A stretch of DNA of 28,070 nucleotides, taken from NCBI RefSeq assembly GCF_910580175.1, contig NZ_CAJTXD010000007.1, positions 1 through 28,070 on the forward strand. The letters run 5' to 3'. Origin of the DNA: an uncultured Alistipes sp. Its GTDB lineage: Bacteria; Bacteroidota; Bacteroidia; Bacteroidales; Rikenellaceae. The translations under genes were made by a program, and so were the position numbers. The notes under the pieces are model-generated. The model was not told where the DNA came from and did not search any database. It was given only the letters and a program-made list of their open reading frames with translations. Every line of letters begins with the position of its first letter. Position 1 is the stretch's first letter. Below, piece by piece: positions 22,914-28,070 of this stretch.

Positions 22914-24605
22914 CTAATTCCAGGGATTGGGAATGTGGTCATAAGGGTTCATCTGCAAGCCCGAAAGTTCGGCGTTGCGCGGAAGCTGCACCACGCGACG
23001 ATCGTCATCGGGGGTCAGGGTGCTGGTTTCGCCCGTAATCATGCGGTGTTCCACCGGAATGTTCCAACGCAGGATGTCGAACCAGCGCATGCCCTCGTAG
23101 AGGAACTCCGTGCGACGGGTGTCGAGCACCATGAGCATCAGCGAGCGCTGGAGTTGGCCCTCGTAGGTGCTGGGATCGGTCGTGAAACGGCCGGCGTTGA
23201 AGCTGTTCATCAGGTAGTTGCCCGGCATGGAGAGCGACTCGGCATAGTAGTTTACCACCTTGTCGCGCGAGAGGTAGCAGGCCGTGATCTGGGCACCCAC
23301 ACGATTCTGCACGTACATCGTCAGGTCGTAGATCGCCTTGTCGTACTCGCCGGTCATGGCATAAGCCTCGGCACGGGCCAGGATCAACTCCTCCTGACGG
23401 AAAAGACTCAAACGCACGTGCGGCTGACCGGTCACGTCGTCGTCGGACTTGAAGTCCTCGTACATCTTGGGCACGTACGACGGCGAGTTGGCCGACGAGA
23501 AACCGTAGGCCGGCAAGTTCCAGCCGTAGCCCGTGGCGTTGTCGCCCATCACAGCGCCGATCGCCTTCTCCGAATAGTTGTAGCGCGTAAACGCATTCGA
23601 ATAGGTAATGCGATGCAAGAGCGAATAAGGCTCGCACGAGAGCAGCACGTGGGGCGACTTGGGATCGGTAAAGCTCAAACCGATGCCCTGCGAACCGCCC
23701 GCGATGTTGCGGTAGTTGTCCCAGTTGTAGAAATTGGCGCCGCAGTAGAGGAAAGCCACGTCCTGATTGGGATGGGGAATCCGCACCGGCGTACCGTCGG
23801 CATTGACCAGCGGCCCGGAAGCATTCTGCAAACCTACCAAAACCGACGGCTGCGGAATCTGCTGCGAGACGAGCGAGATGACCGTAGGATAGTCGCGCTC
23901 GAAGAGAGCCACACGTACGGCGAACGCCCGGGCCGAAGCGCCCGAGAAGTGGAACTTGGGCTGGTCGTGGTCGGCACCCGTGCCGATGTGGGCCATACCC
24001 TCGGCCAGGTCGGCCTTGACCTTCTCCAGGGTCGAAGCCACCGTACCGCGGTCATAGTGCTTGTAAACCTCGTCTTCCGGTTCGGTAACGTAGGGAATGC
24101 CGAGCTTGGTGGCCCGGTTGGCCTCGTCGAAGAAGTCGGCATGGATCGTCAGCAGGCAGAAGTGCGCATAGGCGCGGCAGAGCAGCGCTTCGGCGCGGTA
24201 AGCCTCCGAACCTTTAGGATTGCCCATCTCGTCGAGCGCGGCGAGCGCATGGTTGGCTGCGGCAATCGCCTTGTAGCAGGCAGTCCAGTAGGCCTCGTTG
24301 TCGTCGGCACCCTCGATGGAGGTGTGCTCCTCCCAGCGGTAGTTCGTATACTGGAAGCTCAAGTTGATGCCGGGCTGCGAACCCGAAACCGTAGCTCCGA
24401 GGTCGGTATAGCCGTCGCAGCGGGGTTCGAGCGTCGAGGCGTAGAAACGATAGGGGTAAGCCGACACGAGCAGCGCCTTTACCTTGTCCAGATTGTCGAT
24501 CTGCGTGCGGTTGTCGGGCATCGTATCGAGGAAATCGCCGCAACCGACAATTCCGAACGAGACGAACGCCAAGGACAACGCTATAATCAATTTTCTCATA
24601 TTCAT
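22914..24605 (-). CDS. SusD/RagB-family lipoprotein (second operon)
   Basis: 563 aa. Signal peptide with lipobox IVGC (Cys22), then GDFLDTMPDNRTQIDN, the standard mature SusD start. N-terminal TPR helices (YWTACYKAIAAANHALAALD, then AEALLCRAYAHFCLLTIHAD) and the C-terminal signature LDTRRTEFLYEGMRWFDILR with HIPNPWN at the end are complete. Start ATG at 24605 or 24599 (MRKL) are both possible. It caps the SusC barrel encoded 25 bp upstream. The accessory genes after it are a metallohydrolase and a DUF4302 lipoprotein, with no glycoside hydrolase, which argues against a polysaccharide as substrate. Confidence 0.95.
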   Translation of the reverse strand: MNMRKLIIALSLAFVSFGIVGCGDFLDTMPDNRTQIDNLDKVKALLVSAYPYRFYASTLEPRCDGYTDLGATVSGSQPGINLSFQYTNYRWEEHTSIEGADDNEAYWTACYKAIAAANHALAALDEMGNPKGSEAYRAEALLCRAYAHFCLLTIHADFFDEANRATKLGIPYVTEPEDEVYKHYDRGTVASTLEKVKADLAEGMAHIGTGADHDQPKFHFSGASARAFAVRVALFERDYPTVISLVSQQIPQPSVLVGLQNASGPLVNADGTPVRIPHPNQDVAFLYCGANFYNWDNYRNIAGGSQGIGLSFTDPKSPHVLLSCEPYSLLHRITYSNAFTRYNYSEKAIGAVMGDNATGYGWNLPAYGFSSANSPSYVPKMYEDFKSDDDVTGQPHVRLSLFRQEELILARAEAYAMTGEYDKAIYDLTMYVQNRVGAQITACYLSRDKVVNYYAESLSMPGNYLMNSFNAGRFTTDPSTYEGQLQRSLMLMVLDTRRTEFLYEGMRWFDILRWNIPVEHRMITGETSTLTPDDDRRVVQLPRNAELSGLQMNPYDHIPNPWN

Positions 24606-24630
24606 CGTATATTTTATGTTTCGTGCGTAA

Positions 24631-27600
24631 TTAGAAGCCGAGGTTCAACGACAGCGTGAACTGCGTGGTGGCAGGCATGGCCACACCGCCGGTGTTGAAG
24701 AACTCGGGATCCTGTCCGTTCAGCGCCTTGTCGGAGTAGAGCAGCCAGGGATCCTTGACCGTCAGACGGATGCCTGCGGTCTTGAAGAAACGCGACTTGC
24801 TGACCAACGCGGGCGAGAAATCGTAATTCAACGAAACGGTCTTCAGACGGATGAAGTCGCCCTTCACGACACGAGCCGTCGAATAGTTGTAGTTGACATA
24901 CGGATAGTTGTTCGAACCGAGCGAGATCGACTGGTGCACCCAGTCCGTGATGGCGGGAGAAAGGTCGTCGCCGGTCATCAGGAAGCGGTTCTTGAACTCG
25001 TTGGACATGGCATCCAGGTCGCTGTACTGCGCGGCGTAGGCCGGCGTGAGACGGATCTTGCTGCCGAACTGGTAGGTAAAGAACGCATTGAGCGAGAAGT
25101 TCTTGTAACGCAACGTGGTGTTGAAACCGCCGGTAATCTTGGGATCGACCGTACCCTCGAACTTGAGGAACTCGGTCTCGGTGCCCTGCATGTAGATGTC
25201 GGTGGTCTCCTCGCCGTCGGCATTCATGAAGAGCGGAATACCGGTTTCGGGATCGAGCCGCGAGAACGGAATCGAGAAGAGCGAGTTGACGGGATAACCG
25301 TTCTTGTTGCCGCCCTCGCCGCGCACCAGTTCATAAACGGCGGGCATGTTCTGGGCATTCTTGATCTCGTTGGTCGAATAACCGAACGTGATGTTGGCCG
25401 ACCAGCTCCAGTCCTTGGTGCGGATCATCGTACCGCCCAGGGTAATGTCGAAGCCATGGGCGTCGAGGTCGGCGAAGTTAGCCAGTTTCCACGTAAAGCC
25501 GCCCACGCCGGGGGTCTTTACCACGTCGATCAGGTCGAAACTCTTACGGCTGAAGTAGTCGAACGAGAAGTTCAACCGGTTGTCGAAGAACGCCATGTCG
25601 ATACCGGCGTTGAACTGGTAGCTCTTCTCCCACGTGAGGTCTTTGTTGCCCAGCGCGTCGATGGTAATCTGGTTCTCGGTAAAGCCGGGACGATAGATCT
25701 GCGAATTGTAGAACAGCGCAGCGGCGTTCGATGCGTTGGGCATGCTGGCCGTCAGACCGTAGCTCACGCGCGGACTCAAGACATTGAGCCACTCGACATC
25801 CTGGAGGAAAGCCTCGTTCTGGATGTTCCACTTGGCACCGAAGTTCCAGGTAGGCAGCCAGCGGGCATCGGACGAGGAACCCAGCGAGTTGGTGCCGTCA
25901 TAACGCACCGTGGCAGAAATCGAGTAGCGGCGATCGAAAGCATAGTCGGCGTTGAGGTAGAACGCGGCGAAACGGTCGCGGTAGGTGTCCGACGTGAAAA
26001 GGTCGCGCTGGCGGTCGCTCATCATGCGGTAGAACAGCGGGTTGTTGTAAACCACGCCGCCCATATAATACTGGTAGCCGGCCTGTGTGGAAGTTTCGCT
26101 CGTACGGTCGAGATACTTGATCTGCGTACCGGCCAGAGCGCTCAGCTCATGAGTGTGGACGTTGTTGTCCCAAACCTTGTTGTAGGCGAACGAAGCGCGC
26201 ACCTCGTAGTTGAGCAGCGTGTTGTTGGCCGTGTCGTAGAAACCGCCGCGCTCCATGACCGACACCGGCTCGGCGCCCAGATCCTCCTTGTTGGTCCAGA
26301 GGAAGCGGTTGCGCGAACGGATGGTCGAGTTGCCGTCGGCACGATAGGCGCCGGCAACGTTCGAACGCTCGGTAATCTTGTGGATCTGGTCGCTCTTTAC
26401 ATAACGCAGCATACCGGTAAAGTTGAAGCGCAGACCCTTGACGATGTTATAGTTGAACTCGCCCTGCATCTTGGCGTCCATCACATTCAGCTCGATCTTG
26501 TTCTCGCGCAGCTCGTTGAGGATGTTGAAAGGAGCGAAGTTCATGGTCACATACTCCAGGTTGCCGTCGTTGTCGTACGGACGCACCGCACGGCTGGTGT
26601 TGAGGGCATAGCTGAAGGGGTTGATGTCGAAATCGCGCGACCACTCGCCGCTTACCTGGTCGACCTCGCGCTTGTAGGAACCCGGCGCCTCCTGCTGACG
26701 CAGCGAAGCCACGGCCAGGAAGCCGACCGAAATCTTGCGGCTGATGTCGTACTCGTTGCGGAAGTTGAACGTGTAGCGGTTCACTTTGTCGGCCACCGTC
26801 CAGCCGGCATCGTTCAGGAAGCCGATCGAAGCGTAGGTACGCGAACGATCCGAACCGGTAGAGATGCTCAGCGAATGCTCCTGGAGGAGGTTATGCGTGA
26901 AAAGCACGTCGAACCAGTCGGTGTTGGCCTTGGCGTAGTTCATCAAGAAGGCGTTTCTTGCCTCGCGCGTATTGGCCAGGCCGAAGCCGGTGGCGGGATC
27001 GTAGGCGTTGATGGCGTTGTACATCAGACCGTAGACACCCGAGTTGGAGGCGTTGACGATATCCTGGTTGAGCAAGCCCTTGCGCTCCAGCTCCGAATAG
27101 ACGGCCATCTGGTCGGCGGAGTTCATGATGTCGAACTTCGAGTAGCGGGGCTTGGTGCGGATCGTGAAGTTACCCGTATAGTTGATGCGCGGGGCACCCT
27201 GCTTACCTTTCTTGGTCGTGATGACCACCACGCCGTTCATGGCGCGGGCACCGTAGAGGGCCGTTGCAGCGGCATCCTTGAGGATGTCGAACGACTCGAT
27301 GTCCGCAGGGTTGATACCGGCCACGGACGAACCCAGCAGCGTCGTGGGGTCGCCGCTGGAGAGCTGGTCATTGGAAATCTCGACCACATCCTCCAGCACC
27401 ACGCCGTCGACTACCCACAAGGGCTTGTTCTCGCCGCTGAGCGACGTCACGCCGCGGATGCGCACCTTGGGCGCCGAACCGAACGTGCTCGACACGTTCT
27501 GCACCGAGACGCCGGCCACCTGGCCTTCGAGCATGCGGCTCACGTCGCTGACGCCGGCGATGGCGATATCATCGGCACTGATTTTGACCGACGAACCGGT

Positions 27601-27954
27601 AAAGGTCTCTTTCTTGGCATTCTTGAAACCGGTTACCACCACGTCGTCGATCTTGGTCGACGATTTGGCCAGTTTCACGGTAATGTTGGTCATTCCTTTC
27701 GTAACGGCAACCTGGCTCTCCTCGTATCCGAGAAACGAGACCGAAAGCAGGTCTTTCCCGGCGGGCAGCGTGATCTGGAAATCGCCTCGCGCCGAGGTAA
27801 CAGTTCCGACCGAAGTCTCTCTCACAGTGACGGTTGCACCGACGATCGGAGTTCCGTCTTCGGCATCGATCACCGTACCCGATATCCTAATCTGGGCCAG
27901 CGCACTGAGCACGCTCAGATTAGCGACGATTAGTAAAAAGAAAATTTTTCTCAT
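24631..27954 (-). CDS. SusC/RagA-family TonB-dependent transporter (second operon)
   Basis: 1107 aa from ATG at 27954; a TTG two codons upstream is less likely. Signal peptide about 1-22 (ends ALAQ); carboxypeptidase-regulatory-like domain about 23-105 (ISGTVIDAEDGTPIVGATV, SFLGYEE); TonB-box-like DDVVVTGF about 102-109; plug about 115-235 (IRGVTSLSGENKPLWVVDGV, then AGINPADIESFDILKDAAAT and LYGARAMNGVVVITTKKGK); barrel to the C-terminal Phe (TLSLNLGF). First gene of the four-gene operon. No sigma/anti-sigma pair or regulator is seen in the 116 bp of the window beyond it, so regulation cannot be read here. Confidence 0.95.
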   Translation of the reverse strand: MRKIFFLLIVANLSVLSALAQIRISGTVIDAEDGTPIVGATVTVRETSVGTVTSARGDFQITLPAGKDLLSVSFLGYEESQVAVTKGMTNITVKLAKSSTKIDDVVVTGFKNAKKETFTGSSVKISADDIAIAGVSDVSRMLEGQVAGVSVQNVSSTFGSAPKVRIRGVTSLSGENKPLWVVDGVVLEDVVEISNDQLSSGDPTTLLGSSVAGINPADIESFDILKDAAATALYGARAMNGVVVITTKKGKQGAPRINYTGNFTIRTKPRYSKFDIMNSADQMAVYSELERKGLLNQDIVNASNSGVYGLMYNAINAYDPATGFGLANTREARNAFLMNYAKANTDWFDVLFTHNLLQEHSLSISTGSDRSRTYASIGFLNDAGWTVADKVNRYTFNFRNEYDISRKISVGFLAVASLRQQEAPGSYKREVDQVSGEWSRDFDINPFSYALNTSRAVRPYDNDGNLEYVTMNFAPFNILNELRENKIELNVMDAKMQGEFNYNIVKGLRFNFTGMLRYVKSDQIHKITERSNVAGAYRADGNSTIRSRNRFLWTNKEDLGAEPVSVMERGGFYDTANNTLLNYEVRASFAYNKVWDNNVHTHELSALAGTQIKYLDRTSETSTQAGYQYYMGGVVYNNPLFYRMMSDRQRDLFTSDTYRDRFAAFYLNADYAFDRRYSISATVRYDGTNSLGSSSDARWLPTWNFGAKWNIQNEAFLQDVEWLNVLSPRVSYGLTASMPNASNAAALFYNSQIYRPGFTENQITIDALGNKDLTWEKSYQFNAGIDMAFFDNRLNFSFDYFSRKSFDLIDVVKTPGVGGFTWKLANFADLDAHGFDITLGGTMIRTKDWSWSANITFGYSTNEIKNAQNMPAVYELVRGEGGNKNGYPVNSLFSIPFSRLDPETGIPLFMNADGEETTDIYMQGTETEFLKFEGTVDPKITGGFNTTLRYKNFSLNAFFTYQFGSKIRLTPAYAAQYSDLDAMSNEFKNRFLMTGDDLSPAITDWVHQSISLGSNNYPYVNYNYSTARVVKGDFIRLKTVSLNYDFSPALVSKSRFFKTAGIRLTVKDPWLLYSDKALNGQDPEFFNTGGVAMPATTQFTLSLNLGF

Positions 27955-28070
27955 GCACAATTTAATTTTAGAGGTTTCGTGTTACAACTGTTGCATTTTG
28001 CAACCCTTTATTCCAGCCACCGTCCCAACCGTTGCGCACCCCCGGTCGAGGAAGTATTTTAAAATAAAAA
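27955..28070. promoter_or_regulatory. Upstream region of the second SusCD operon
   Basis: 116 bp to the right edge. It holds a small palindrome GTTGCA-TTT-TGCAAC (27990-28004), 36 bp before the SusC start, which could be an operator or leader hairpin. No good TAnnTTTG box is visible on the minus strand; the promoter may lie beyond the window. Confidence 0.3.

Noticed and set aside
22353..27933. Plus-strand frames of 768 and 999 aa opposite the second SusD and SusC
   Set aside because: Same antisense effect over strongly supported minus-strand genes; no recognisable motifs.

Overview
The window looks like the chromosome of a gut Bacteroidales bacterium. Supporting signs are two SusC/SusD outer-membrane uptake operons, a Reg_prop/Y_Y_Y/AraC regulator, lipoproteins with acidic residues after the lipid cysteine, and promoter-like TAnnTTTG boxes of the Bacteroidetes sigma factor. 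GC-rich codon usage with AT-rich gaps suggests Alistipes or another Rikenellaceae member. The genus is an inference; no rRNA or marker gene is present to prove it.

Layout. (1) 1-473: 3' part of an Rrf2-type regulator running in from the left edge. (2) 474-929: gap holding copy 1 of a dispersed palindromic repeat. (3) 930-16314, all on the minus strand: a polysaccharide utilization locus (PUL). In transcription order it holds a membrane-anchored AraC-type sensor-regulator, two secreted GH5 glycanases, a cytoplasmic GH94 cellobiose phosphorylase, a GPH-type sugar symporter, SusC, SusD and an IPT/TIG surface glycan-binding lipoprotein. The logic is: GH5 enzymes cut a beta-1,4-glucan, SusCD and the binding protein import oligosaccharides, the symporter moves them into the cytoplasm, and phosphorolysis yields glucose 1-phosphate plus glucose. 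(4) 16425-16640: an ArsR-family pseudogene with two in-frame stops. (5) 16640-17160: gap with a promoter and copy 2 of the repeat, in the same orientation as copy 1, so the PUL lies between direct repeats. (6) 17161-18428 (+): flavodoxin/ferredoxin (EFR1-type) protein and a GNAT acetyltransferase with a 4-bp overlap. (7) 18495-19923 (-): a small membrane-anchored protein, an Hsp20 chaperone and tRNA-Phe(GAA), with three clear intrinsic terminators in the stretch. (8) 19995-20509: about 500 bp without a recognisable gene. (9) 20570-27954 (-): a second SusC/SusD operon whose two accessory genes are an HExxH zinc-metallohydrolase lipoprotein and a DUF4302-type lipoprotein.

The main points of interest are: the paired 74-bp-unit repeats whose central palindromes differ in sequence but keep the ability to pair; an HTCS-like regulator with no room for histidine-kinase or receiver domains; a 12-bp inverted repeat framing the predicted PUL promoter; the phosphorolytic cellobiose PUL with no beta-glucosidase; and the metallohydrolase/DUF4302 SusCD operon of unknown substrate.
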